IMG/VR virus record: IMGVR_UViG_3300035190_000062
Span: 1 to 38,929 of that record
Source: a virus
Reading direction: 5' to 3' (one strand)
DNA: 38,929 nucleotides
The notes under the pieces are model-generated. The model was not told the origin of the DNA. It did not search any database and was given only the letters and a program-made list of their open reading frames with translations. A program made the position numbers and the translations under genes. Below, one piece after another: positions 1 to 7,232 of the stretch (the first letter of the stretch is position 1; each line of letters opens with the position of its first letter).

Positions 1-127
1 CTGCTTTCCAAGCATCATATTGAGCAAAGCCTGCGTCAAATTGTGCTTTAGTAATTGGCTCACACTCAAGGAATATAACGCCTTCGTAATCATTGCCGTG
101 GATTGCCCAGCCACCTTGCGGAATTAA
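1..127. repeat. Terminal direct repeat, left copy (circle closure)
   Basis: These 127 bases recur exactly at 38803-38929. An exact overlap of this size at the contig ends is what an assembler leaves when it closes a circle, so the unique genome is 38,802 bp. It could also be a short true terminal repeat of the virion DNA. The repeat lies inside a coding frame, which favours an assembly overlap of a circular or circularly permuted genome. Confidence 0.95.
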
Positions 128-157
128 CATATCTAAAACTTCTGTACCTGTTGCCAT
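1..157 (-). CDS. Small tail-region protein, N-terminal part (gene cut by contig ends)
   Basis: The ATG at 155-157 overlaps the stop of the upstream fibre gene by one base (TAATG), so the two are translationally coupled. Read across the circle junction, the gene continues to a TAA at 38705-38707 and encodes 84 aa, starting MATGTEVLDM and ending DDLKALGL. This fragment carries about residues 1-52. The C-terminal ending resembles that of the 90-aa protein at 37717-37989 (both end around KALGL), so the two are probably paralogues placed between fibre genes. A chaperone or fibre-assembly role is possible from position, but no function is recognised. Confidence 0.85.
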   Translation of the reverse strand, partial: MATGTEVLDMLIPQGGWAIHGNDYEGVIFLECEPITKAQFDAGFAQYDAWKA

Positions 158-2508
158 TATGGTGTGACCTCCATTAAAACTAAAGTTGAATTAGAAGAAC
201 CAGATTGAACGCTAACACTTGCGCCATTTGTTCCGTTGCAAAATTGCGATTTGTATGTTGTTGCTGATGTTGTTGCAGGAGAATCTAAAATTGTTAAAGA
301 AGCGTTTCCTGGTGTATTAATTAAAACACTATTTGTGTAACCAAGATTTTCCGCATAACCAATTTGAGTTGCGCCTCTTAATAATTTCAAGACAACGCCG
401 TTTGCTGCACCTCCAGCGCTTTTTACTAATCCTCCTTGTGACCAAAAAACTAAAATGTTATTTGATGCACTTGTTGGCGTTATTGTGGCAGTTAAGCCAG
501 TATCCGTGAAAGTAGTAGAAGATACTGAAGCAACTGTTGAATAATTTGCTGCGACAATTTGGACAACTTTTTGTGATGCCCATTTCAAGCCTGTCGAAGC
601 GGTACTATCCGCCACAAGTATTTGGTTATTGGTACCAACAGCCAACCTTGCAGGGGTATTATCGGCAGTAGCGGTAAGGATATCTCCCTTGGCATCTACC
701 AATGTCTTAGGCACATAGGCTGCGTTAGCAGCCGTTGTGGTGATTGCGTCAGTGTATGCCACCTGTAGTGGGCAGATAACTTCTACAATGTCTCCTGTTA
801 CTGTTGCTGCATTTAGGACAACACTTGTACCAGTAGTGGCTGTGTAGTCATTAGTACGAGAGAGAAGCACACCGTTGAGGAATACTTCTTCATACCCTGG
901 TGTGTAGGCAAGAACCGTAGTTCCGTCATCTGTACCAGTAAGAGTTGTAGTACCACCAGTAGGTGCTTTAGACCAACGAGTAACTACTGTAGTTGGTGCA
1001 GTGCCATCTGTATCTACCCAGATTTGTCCATCTGGAGGAGATGTCGGTTCAGTAGGTTGTGCAAGAGAACCTGCAACTGGAGCCCAACTTGCGTCAGTTC
1101 CATCTGTTGTGAGGAACTCACCAGCATTACCTGTCTGTGAAGGAAGGCTTACTGGGGCTGCTGCCCATTTAATTCCTGTTGCTGTTGCTGAATCTGCAGT
1201 GAGCAAATATCCATTTGTACCTACACCAAGTTGGTCAAATGTTCCTGCACCAGTTCCTGCTAGTAAGTCACCCTTAGCATCAAATGATGCGGCGACTGCG
1301 GCTGCAGCAGAGGCTGCACTTGCCGCGGCACTTGTGGCTGATGTTGCAGCCGATGTTGCAGATGTGGCTGCGCTTGATGCAGATGTAGCAGCAGCACTTG
1401 CTGATGTAGCAGAAGCGGTAGCAGAAGTAGCAGATGCAGTAGCGCTTGTAGCAGAAGCGGTTGCTGAATTAGCAGAAGATGTTGCTGATGTAGCAGCACT
1501 AGTAGCACTTGTTGCAGCAGCAGTAGCAGAGTTTGCAGCCGATGTTGCGTATCCTGCAATTGTTGCTACTGAGTTAGCAGCAGTAGTTGCACTTGCTGCT
1601 GCGCTAGTTGCACTAGTTGCCGCTGCTGTGGCAGATGCTGCTGCTGAGGTAGCACTTGTCGCTGCTGCTGTTGCAGAACTTGCTGAGGTAGTTGCAGACG
1701 CTGCTGATGCAAGTGCTGATGTTTCTGAACTTCCTGCAGATGTAGCAGCAGAGGTAGCGCTAGTTGCTGCACTAGCAGCAGAAGTTGCTGCTGCAGTTGC
1801 TGAACCTAAAATGCTATCTACATAATCCTTAGGAGTTGCAGATGATGCAGACATGCCTGCAGAAGATAAACCAGTAATAACTGGTGAGCCAGAGATGGTT
1901 GGGCTAGTTAAAGTCTTGTTAGTTAAAGTCTGTACCGCTGTAGCAATAACCACTGTGCCTGTTGTGTTAGGCATTGTGATTGTATTGTCCTGTGTAGGGT
2001 CAACTACTGTAAGAGTAGTTTCATAAGCATCAGCGGTTGCGCCCTCAAAAACAATACTTGCATCTACACCAGCACCTGAAATACTAGGGTTGGTAATTGT
2101 AGGGCTTGTAAGAGTTTTATTAGTTAAAGTCTGGGTGTCTGTAGTACCCACCACAGCCCCTGTAGCGCCATGCACGCCCGTTGTAGACTCAATATGAACA
2201 TTAGCCTCACGATAGTCACGACCAATAGCCATGTGACGTGTGACTGCACCAGCCGAGTGGGCTTGGGCAGAGGAGCCATCTATAGCACGGGTAATAGTAA
2301 AGGTGTTGGTAGATACCGCCGTGGCATCTACAATTTCTTCGAGCGCTGTATCTGGGTCAATAACCAGAGTAAAGGTTGTGCCACCTGAGATGGTTGCACC
2401 ACCCAGAAGCGCAGGCCCAGACTGAACAACAATCGTTGTTGCACCAGCAGTAACCGCGCTAGTCAGCGTAGATTGCTGAGAGCGTGAGGAGTAATTTCTA
2501 GTTGTCAT
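157..2508 (-). CDS. Large tail fibre protein with Ala/Ser/Thr heptad stalk
   Basis: The product is 783 aa and probably forms a trimeric side or tail fibre that contacts the host. Residues 1-110 are a beta-rich head that may attach to the tail. Residues 124-205 contain two copies of a TLTNKTLTSPTI motif, common in phage fibres. Residues 236-408 are an almost pure Ala/Ser/Thr stalk with a seven-residue period (SATSAAA-like), consistent with a coiled coil. Residues 410-449 and 605-643 are two copies of a DAKGD...LAVG...TGLKW module that also occurs in the fibre genes at 36509 and 37989. Residues 645-783 look like a beta-rich, probably receptor-binding tip. A SD-like TAGGAA precedes the ATG. Fibre identity is clear from composition and modules; the receptor is unknown. 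Confidence 0.88.
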   Translation of the reverse strand: MTTRNYSSRSQQSTLTSAVTAGATTIVVQSGPALLGGATISGGTTFTLVIDPDTALEEIVDATAVSTNTFTITRAIDGSSAQAHSAGAVTRHMAIGRDYREANVHIESTTGVHGATGAVVGTTDTQTLTNKTLTSPTITNPSISGAGVDASIVFEGATADAYETTLTVVDPTQDNTITMPNTTGTVVIATAVQTLTNKTLTSPTISGSPVITGLSSAGMSASSATPKDYVDSILGSATAAATSAASAATSATSAATSAGSSETSALASAASATTSASSATAAATSATSAAASATAAATSATSAAASATTAANSVATIAGYATSAANSATAAATSATSAATSATSSANSATASATSATASATSATASATSASAAATSASSAATSATSAATSATSAAASAASAAAAVAASFDAKGDLLAGTGAGTFDQLGVGTNGYLLTADSATATGIKWAAAPVSLPSQTGNAGEFLTTDGTDASWAPVAGSLAQPTEPTSPPDGQIWVDTDGTAPTTVVTRWSKAPTGGTTTLTGTDDGTTVLAYTPGYEEVFLNGVLLSRTNDYTATTGTSVVLNAATVTGDIVEVICPLQVAYTDAITTTAANAAYVPKTLVDAKGDILTATADNTPARLAVGTNNQILVADSTASTGLKWASQKVVQIVAANYSTVASVSSTTFTDTGLTATITPTSASNNILVFWSQGGLVKSAGGAANGVVLKLLRGATQIGYAENLGYTNSVLINTPGNASLTILDSPATTSATTYKSQFCNGTNGASVSVQSGSSNSTLVLMEVTP
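1285..1803 (-). repeat. Heptad Ala/Ser/Thr coding repeat in fibre stalk
   Basis: This tract encodes residues 236-408 of the fibre. The residues fall into seven-residue units of the type SATAAAT/SATSAAA, built from near-identical GCA/GCT-rich codons. It also creates long open frames on other frames and on the opposite strand, which are not genes. Repeat-number variation by slippage is plausible. Confidence 0.85.
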
Positions 2509-2516
2509 TTATATTC

Positions 2517-3437
2517 CTATCGGCTGTAGTGAACTCGTGTTGGGTACTGAGTTAATTGTTTTTGTTTTTCTTCATTAAGACGCTGTTGATATAGTCCAAA
2601 GATTTGACGCACTGCTGTGTTGGATGCACCAAACGGACGCTTAGAGTCAATCTCATCAGACTGTGGGCTGTACTGAGCAGCACGGGCTGGGTCAAGATAG
2701 GACAGCAATCTGTAGGCTGCGCCTAAAATAATTACATCTTTAACTGTATTTGATAATCCAGTCTGTGTAGCAAAGTCTTGTGAGTTACTTGTAAAAGGTA
2801 GTGGGTGTGTAGCATACATAGCCTTAACAGTTCTACCAGGAATAATAACATCATGAATGGTTACAGTTTGTGAACCGCTACCCCATGTTGCACTATCAGC
2901 CAATGGGTCAAAGGTCCATCTACGAACTCTAATCCATTCTTTTGTTGGACCAATATCTTGCCATGACATAGTAAGAACGTTTTCTATGTTTAAATCTTGA
3001 AACTCATAAGTTGTTACCGCTGCATTGTAAACAAATGATGTTTGTTTAACTGCATAGATAGCAGAACCAACTGCTTCAATAGTATCGTTAATAGCCTTCT
3101 TAATAACATAGCGCGGGAAAATAGGTGAGATAGTAACCTTTACATCCGCAGCATGCGTGGCAGCATCTGTTCCCAGATAGCCTCGCCCGTAAGGGGCGAC
3201 TGTTGCTGTATTGCCAACACGGTCAAACGAATCAACCCACATCAACTCTTCATCAATTTCAAGTACACCTTTGCCTACATTGCTAGTGTCTCCAAGAGAC
3301 AAGATTGTAGGTGCAGTACTTGGTGAGGTTAAAGTACTAACCGCAGTTCTAAGATAGGTAGAGCGGTCTTGCTGGTATGTGTAACCCGATAGATTAATAA
3401 GCACTTCATCAATCATTTGTGTCAATGTTGTTGTCAT
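2517..3437 (-). CDS. Connector / tail-tube-like structural protein
   Basis: 306 aa. The position, between the capsid genes and the first fibre gene, and the size fit a head-to-tail connector or tail-tube protein of a podovirus (role of T7 gp11 or an adaptor). Residues 1-35 look helical (TQMIDEVLINLSGYTYQQD). Residues 40-105 are beta-rich with the pattern LEIDEELMWVDS...YGRGYLGT, which I associate with phage structural proteins that carry small beta domains. The remainder is mixed, with a basic C terminus. The ATG overlaps the upstream stop as ATGA. No catalytic motif is seen. The function is inferred from position, so the specific role is uncertain. Confidence 0.6.
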   Translation of the reverse strand: MTTTLTQMIDEVLINLSGYTYQQDRSTYLRTAVSTLTSPSTAPTILSLGDTSNVGKGVLEIDEELMWVDSFDRVGNTATVAPYGRGYLGTDAATHAADVKVTISPIFPRYVIKKAINDTIEAVGSAIYAVKQTSFVYNAAVTTYEFQDLNIENVLTMSWQDIGPTKEWIRVRRWTFDPLADSATWGSGSQTVTIHDVIIPGRTVKAMYATHPLPFTSNSQDFATQTGLSNTVKDVIILGAAYRLLSYLDPARAAQYSPQSDEIDSKRPFGASNTAVRQIFGLYQQRLNEEKQKQLTQYPTRVHYSR

Positions 3438-3709
3438 AGGTCTATGCTCCTTAGTGCAACAACTGCTGATAGTCCAGTAGTTCCCGCTAGTTCGTTACAG
3501 ATAGCATTTAGCATCTTGTAATTATTAGGCTGACGGCTAGCACTGGCTTTAATATTTAGTGCTGCAATAATACCTAAGCCATTAGTGTCAGCATAGTTGT
3601 TTGCTGCACCTTGTTCGGACTGGTATGCATCTGGTGTTGGGTATGTTCCACCGTTTGCAAGACGATTTAACTCGTCAGCAAATGTGCTACCTGCTACTCC
3701 TGTTGCCAT
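3434..3709 (-). CDS. Small virion-region protein (91 aa)
   Basis: Unrecognised 91-aa protein. It starts MATGVAGSTFADELNRLANGG and is rich in Ala/Asn, with two probable helices; the second half contains NAICNELAGTTGLSAVVALR. The start and end overlap both neighbours by 1-4 bases (TAATG and ATGA), placing it firmly in the structural operon. It may be a small connector or head-completion component; nothing in the sequence decides this. Confidence 0.75.
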   Translation of the reverse strand: MATGVAGSTFADELNRLANGGTYPTPDAYQSEQGAANNYADTNGLGIIAALNIKASASRQPNNYKMLNAICNELAGTTGLSAVVALRSIDL

Positions 3710-3945
3710 TATCTAAACCTCGCAGCCTTCTTTGCTATTGACTTTGGTTGTTTTACAAACTGTTTACCTTTTGCATTGCCAGCAGCCTTTGCTTTATTAG
3801 TGGCTGCTTTTTCAGCAGGACTTAATGCAGCCCATGCTGCTGCTGGTAAATATCTTTTCTTACCTTTAGATGGTTTGCCATCAGAAGTTTTCCACTTCTG
3901 ACCAGTCCACTTTTTAAGTGACTGTTGTGATTTAGCAAGTGCCAT
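3709..3945 (-). CDS. Small lysine-rich protein (78 aa)
   Basis: 78 aa, very basic, beginning MALAKSQQSLKKWTGQKWKT. It contains the pattern SGKPS..GKKRYLPAAAW...TNKAKAAG..KGKQFVKQPK..AKKAARFR. I recall this pattern from short unannotated proteins in aquatic phages, but I cannot name the family with certainty. It is one of five consecutive small basic genes (3709-4756). The charge suggests nucleic-acid binding, perhaps packaged with the genome. Start and stop are coupled to the neighbours (TAATG). Confidence 0.8.
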   Translation of the reverse strand: MALAKSQQSLKKWTGQKWKTSDGKPSKGKKRYLPAAAWAALSPAEKAATNKAKAAGNAKGKQFVKQPKSIAKKAARFR

Positions 3946-4127
3946 TACTTGTAGCCTCCGCCTGCCTTCTTGTATTGAACTGCAAGTAACTGTGCTTTAC
4001 GGGCAGACCATTCACCAGGGTCTCCACCTTTAGAACCAGCCTTAATCTTCTTAAACAATGCGGCACGCATACCTGGCTTTGTGTAGTTACCCGCAGCGTT
4101 AACTGTTGATTTCTTTTTAGCAGCCAT
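3945..4127 (-). CDS. Small lysine-rich protein (60 aa, GGDPGEWSARKAQLL motif)
   Basis: 60 aa, basic. Residues 31-58 carry the motif KAGSKGGDPGEWSARKAQLL followed by YKKAGGGYK. This motif is familiar from short proteins of aquatic phages and large viruses. Its function is, to my knowledge, not established. One-base overlaps (TAATG) on both sides show translational coupling. Binding to DNA or RNA in the capsid is an inference from charge and position only. Confidence 0.8.
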   Translation of the reverse strand: MAAKKKSTVNAAGNYTKPGMRAALFKKIKAGSKGGDPGEWSARKAQLLAVQYKKAGGGYK

Positions 4128-4423
4128 TATTTTTTAGCCTTGTTTCTCTTAGAGATAGCAGCAGCCTTAGCCTTTGCATCTGACTTTGAGGAAGCACCCC
4201 ATGCTTGCAGTGATAAAAGTAGACGAGTAGGCGAGCCATCAGGCTTGCGCTCTGGGCCTGGCATCCCACCCATCCGTGCTAGGAAGGATGCCCTGCGTGG
4301 GTTGTCTCCAGATTTAACAGGAGCCTTAAGAGTGCCACCCTTATAGGATGCACGACCTTTTGCGTTAAGTCCTCCTTTAGGATTCTTGCCTTCTTTACGC
4401 GTCCATGCTGGAGATTTAGCCAT
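4127..4423 (-). CDS. Small basic protein with GGLNAKGRASY motif (98 aa)
   Basis: 98 aa, basic. The N-terminal half reads AWTRKEGKNPKGGLNAKGRASY, then a PVKSGDNPRRASFLARM segment. This arrangement recurs in small phage proteins of unknown function (I recall a DUF family but did not verify it). The C terminus is Lys/Ala-rich (KAKAAAISKRNKAKK). It is the largest member of the basic micro-gene cluster behind the capsid gene. Function unknown; nucleic-acid contact is plausible. Confidence 0.8.
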   Translation of the reverse strand: MAKSPAWTRKEGKNPKGGLNAKGRASYKGGTLKAPVKSGDNPRRASFLARMGGMPGPERKPDGSPTRLLLSLQAWGASSKSDAKAKAAAISKRNKAKK

Positions 4424-4426
4424 TGT

Positions 4427-4603
4427 TTACTCTGTTCCTCTTCCGCCTTGCCAACCAGGAATTTTTGTAATATCTCCTTTGGCTTTGATTAATGCTTTTT
4501 CAAATGCCGTAAGTTTGCGTGGCTTAATACGCGTTTCAATATCTCTAACCTGTGCTGGCTTTTTGCTTTTAGATGTAGTTGATTCTTTAGGCATCTTTGG
4601 CAT
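4427..4603 (-). CDS. Small basic protein (58 aa)
   Basis: 58 codons from an ATG at 4601-4603 to TAA at 4427-4429. The product starts MPKMPKESTTSKSKKPAQVR and ends PGWQGGRGTE. It fills the space between the 98-aa and 50-aa basic genes exactly (the next ATG is 3 bases beyond its stop). The Lys/Arg content matches its neighbours. No family is recognised. Reality is supported by perfect packing with the flanking genes and matching composition. Confidence 0.72.
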   Translation of the reverse strand: MPKMPKESTTSKSKKPAQVRDIETRIKPRKLTAFEKALIKAKGDITKIPGWQGGRGTE

Positions 4604-4756
4604 TTAGTACTTCTTGCCCATCTTTTTCATAGCCATCTTCTTTGCTGTTTTCTTAACAGCCTTCTTCATTGGCTTACCTGACTTCTTAGCAGCCTTCTTT
4701 GCTGCCATCTTACCTGCTGCTGTGTATGGGAACTCTTGATTTCCGACCATTGGCAT
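4604..4756 (-). CDS. Histone-H1-tail-like lysine/alanine protein (50 aa)
   Basis: 50 aa, from ATG at 4754-4756 to TAA at 4604-4606. After an N-terminal MPMVGNQEFPYTAAGK, the chain is almost only Lys, Ala and Met (KMAAKKAAKKSGKPMKKAVK, then more of the same). This resembles a bacterial histone-H1-like tail. The ATG overlaps the stop of the upstream gene (TAATG), and the next start follows the stop immediately. A DNA-condensing virion protein is a reasonable guess from charge, not a demonstrated role. Confidence 0.75.
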   Translation of the reverse strand: MPMVGNQEFPYTAAGKMAAKKAAKKSGKPMKKAVKKTAKKMAMKKMGKKY

Positions 4757-5076
4757 TATATTTGTCCTATCTCTTTCATTACCGCTACGGTTGATTTGTT
4801 TACTTTGTTTGCATCAGGCATTGTGTTTGAGTTGTATGGCTTGCCTAATACTTCGGAAGCCTTTTCGGCTTCACGAATCCTTTGCATTGATGTACCGCCA
4901 GGTTGTATACCCTGTGCTCTAGCCTCATTGTAAGCATTTAGTTCTTGGTTAAACGCTCTCTGTGGTCTTTGACGACGAGAGTCAGCATCACCTGTACCTA
5001 GTTCAAGGGTCATAACCTTGCACCCAAAACATCCTTCTACATATTCAGGATGTGTTTGTATCTGATGTAGACTCAT
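4756..5076 (-). CDS. Conserved-looking virion-region protein (106 aa)
   Basis: 106 aa. The N terminus MSLHQIQTHPEYVEGCFGCK carries a CxxC pair, followed by a polar helical body with NQELNAYNEARAQGIQPGG. I have a general memory of this HPE..GCFGCK pattern in actinophage structural regions but cannot name the family. Its ATG overlaps the upstream stop (ATGA). It may be a small neck or capsid-associated protein, possibly metal- or disulfide-stabilised. Confidence 0.75.
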   Translation of the reverse strand: MSLHQIQTHPEYVEGCFGCKVMTLELGTGDADSRRQRPQRAFNQELNAYNEARAQGIQPGGTSMQRIREAEKASEVLGKPYNSNTMPDANKVNKSTVAVMKEIGQI

Positions 5077-5345
5077 AGTTCAGTAAAGTTTGCTTCCGTT
5101 ACTCCTACACCACCAGCAATAAGCGCTGCCTTAGTAACATCATCTACTGTGTGGTTGTAACCACCACGATAAACAACAGGATAGGTTGGCAAATCAGAAT
5201 CAAGTGGATAACGAATCTGTTGGTATTGTCCATTAGTATCTAATACAATAGATATACCACGGTCCAACTTATAAAACTCAAACAGTCTATGCATGCCAGC
5301 AGGACCTTCTTCAACTGTTGGTGTTTTAAATAACCAGTTAGACAT
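5073..5345 (-). CDS. Small protein next to capsid gene (90 aa)
   Basis: 90 aa, starting MSNWLFKTPTVEEGPAGMHR. It is beta-rich in the middle (ISIVLDTNGQYQQIRYPLDS) and ends with a short helix. A strong ribosome site (AAGGAGGATGA) precedes the ATG. This gene is the first after the hairpin at 5371-5394 that follows the capsid gene, so its level may be set separately from that of the capsid. No family assigned; a head or neck component is likely from position. Confidence 0.75.
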   Translation of the reverse strand: MSNWLFKTPTVEEGPAGMHRLFEFYKLDRGISIVLDTNGQYQQIRYPLDSDLPTYPVVYRGGYNHTVDDVTKAALIAGGVGVTEANFTEL

Positions 5346-5370
5346 TCATCCTCCTTTAGTGGACTCACCA

Positions 5371-5394
5371 TAAGGCTGGGTTGCCCCAGCCTTA
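5371..5394 (-). terminator. Perfect 10-bp hairpin after the capsid gene
   Basis: TAAGGCTGGG and CCCAGCCTTA form a perfect 10-bp stem with a 4-base loop, directly between the capsid stop and the next ribosome site. There is no T-run after it on the minus strand. It is more likely a partial attenuator or a 3'-end stabiliser that raises capsid mRNA relative to downstream genes than a full terminator. Confidence 0.6.
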
Positions 5395-5408
5395 CAGTCA
5401 ATTAACTA

Positions 5409-6611
5409 CTAGAGAGCAGCGATTGATGAACCTGATGTGATTCGGTATAGAGCCTCATCGCGGTAAACTGCAAAGCCGAGTACGCCGTACCAACCCATTG
5501 GGCGGAAACGCATCAACTTATCAGTTACGTTACCAATAACTACGTGTGGCTCTTCTGCTACGGCTTCTGCCATTGCCTGTGAACCTGCAACGATTGTGTC
5601 AAAGACACGTGTTACTGGTGTTACAGTTACAGTTGTTGAAACTGTTACTGCTGCTGAGTTAGCAACATCTACAGTGATTGTTGTTGTTGAACCTGTTGTT
5701 GAGAGAGCAGTAATCTTTGCAGATGTACCGATACCTGTTCCAGCAATTCCATCGCCAACTTCTGCGCGAGATGCAATAACAGAAGATGAAGCAACGCCGA
5801 ATGTGAATCCTGCTGATGTTCCTGCTACTGTTACTGCTGTTGTTGTCAATGCTGTCTGGTTTGCACCTGATTTAGCGTTGTACAAACGTGATGACTCTAC
5901 AAAGAATGCGCCTTCGTACTCACCGATTTCTCCAGCCCAAATCTTGCTTGCTTCTGAAGCAGACTGTGACTGTGGGTAGCGCCATCCTAGGTCGCCTGTC
6001 TCAGCACGAAGGTCGTGTGAAACTTCTGGGTGAATACCTACCCAGTATGCATTTCCACGACGGCCCTTAGCCTTGTTAGAACGCAACTTAGCAACAGCCT
6101 TACGGATGTCTGCTGAGTCTAGTGTGTCTGCTGCATCTACGTTAGCAACTGCTGTTGCGTTACCTGCGTAGATGTTGTTTGAACCTGAGCGTAGAGTTGT
6201 CATTGCAACCTTATCGATTGAATCTGCAAGGTTATATGCAATGATGTTAGCAATTGCTGGGTCTACATCTGCAAGTGAGAAGAGTTCCAATGCGCGAGTT
6301 ACTAGAACTGCGTTACCGTACTCATTAAGTGTCACTGTGACAGAGGTTGGTGTTGTCAGTGCTACTGCATCTGGGTCAACTGTCTCTGTTAGTGTTCCTG
6401 TTGCTGCATCAAGGTCAACGTACTTCTGTAGAACTACTGTTGAACCTGGAATTGATTGACGTGCGGGGCGCTTATCTGCGACAGAACGAATTAGGGGTTC
6501 TGAACGGAGAGCGAACTCGAGAAGGCGGTCATACGCCTTTTGTACGAGACCAGCGCCGCCTACTGTACCGCCGAACGAACCGCTCGAGGTATCTGTATAT
6601 GCGTTTGCCAT
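5409..6611 (-). CDS. Major capsid protein, N4-gp56-like, with inserted beta domain
   Basis: 400 aa. Residues 25-145 match what I know of N4-gp56-type major capsid proteins: AYDRLLEFALRSEPLIRSVA, then KYVDLDAATGTLTE..., SVTVTLNEYGNAVLVT, and a helix around AIANIIAYNLADSIDKVAMTT. Residues 335-400 return to the family core (FDTIVAGSQAMAEAV...PMGWYGVLGFAVYRDEALYRI). Between them, residues about 250-333 are a Thr/Val/Ala-rich insertion that reads as a separate beta domain and would sit on the capsid surface. A good ribosome site (AAGGAGA) precedes the ATG. The gene directly follows the scaffold-like gene. Capsid identity is confident; the subfamily name is from memory. Confidence 0.88.
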   Translation of the reverse strand: MANAYTDTSSGSFGGTVGGAGLVQKAYDRLLEFALRSEPLIRSVADKRPARQSIPGSTVVLQKYVDLDAATGTLTETVDPDAVALTTPTSVTVTLNEYGNAVLVTRALELFSLADVDPAIANIIAYNLADSIDKVAMTTLRSGSNNIYAGNATAVANVDAADTLDSADIRKAVAKLRSNKAKGRRGNAYWVGIHPEVSHDLRAETGDLGWRYPQSQSASEASKIWAGEIGEYEGAFFVESSRLYNAKSGANQTALTTTAVTVAGTSAGFTFGVASSSVIASRAEVGDGIAGTGIGTSAKITALSTTGSTTTITVDVANSAAVTVSTTVTVTPVTRVFDTIVAGSQAMAEAVAEEPHVVIGNVTDKLMRFRPMGWYGVLGFAVYRDEALYRITSGSSIAAL

Positions 6612-6642
6612 GTTTTTTAGTCTCCTTGACTATGAACGGATA

Positions 6643-7113
6643 TTATTGTTGCGATTGAAGAAAAGCAATAAAATCTTCAGCGCTCTCAAAATTGCCATTT
6701 AGACGAGCGTTCATATCATTTGCTTTATCTGGCGAAATACCTTGCTGCGTCACAACATCTTGCTGGCGTAATGCCGCAAGATTGATGTCGTCATTATTTG
6801 ACTGAGGCTTATACCCAATTAAATCTCCATTGTCAGATAGCCAATTATTAATTGACTCTTCATTAACTTCGGAAATATCCTTTAGGATTAACCGTGCTGC
6901 TTTAGTATTTACGCCCTTCTTTTCAAGGACTTCCTTAACGGTTGACTCACGCTGCGCCTTGGAAAATACCTCAAGTTGCTCTGTGAGTTCTTTAATACGT
7001 TTTTCATCCGAACGCTTTGCTTTCCGTAACTTCTTTACCAAGTCACTTCCGTCAGAGTTATCGATGTCTGTATCAAAGTCATCGTCTTCTTCATCCCAGT
7101 TGTTGTTGCTCAT
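6643..7113 (-). CDS. Scaffolding-like protein
   Basis: 156 aa and acidic at the start (NWDEEDDDFDTDIDN). Residues 25-70 form a charged coiled coil (KKLRKAKRSDEKRIKELTEQ). A Gln/Asn-rich tail ends in a short amphipathic helix (SAEDFIAFLQSQQ), as expected for a scaffold that binds capsid through its C terminus. It lies directly upstream of the capsid gene, the classic scaffold position. Sequence similarity to known scaffolds is weak, so the call rests on composition and position. Confidence 0.75.
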   Translation of the reverse strand: MSNNNWDEEDDDFDTDIDNSDGSDLVKKLRKAKRSDEKRIKELTEQLEVFSKAQRESTVKEVLEKKGVNTKAARLILKDISEVNEESINNWLSDNGDLIGYKPQSNNDDINLAALRQQDVVTQQGISPDKANDMNARLNGNFESAEDFIAFLQSQQ

Positions 7114-7232
7114 AGCAACCCACCCTTCTATTCGTTGTTAGTTCGCAGGCCACAGGTCAATTCGGGGAAACTGGCTGGCTCCTACTATCGGTCTATTACG
7201 CTGCATGGGGCCGATAGGTCCATGTCAGGATT
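7114..7232 (-). promoter_or_regulatory. Capsid-unit leader with inverted repeat
   Basis: This is one of the few real gaps in the leftward operon (about 120 bases). It holds a 7-bp inverted repeat, CTATCGG at 7185-7191 and CCGATAG at 7211-7217, separated by 19 bases. A TTGACC element precedes the scaffold gene on the minus strand, but I could not find a convincing -10 partner. It probably carries a promoter or RNA-processing site that gives scaffold and capsid extra expression. Confidence 0.4.

Noticed and set aside
1260-1772. Gln/Leu-rich frames on the minus strand inside the fibre stalk
   Set aside because: Out-of-frame readings of the repetitive stalk codons; low complexity and no separate start signals.
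1001-1825. Long open frame on the plus strand opposite the main fibre gene
   Set aside because: It is the antisense of the Ala/Ser/Thr repeat, gives Val/Ala-rich low-complexity protein, has no ribosome site and runs against the operon.
5596-5979. Plus-strand frame opposite the capsid gene
   Set aside because: Mirror of the Thr/Val-rich capsid insertion; no start signal.
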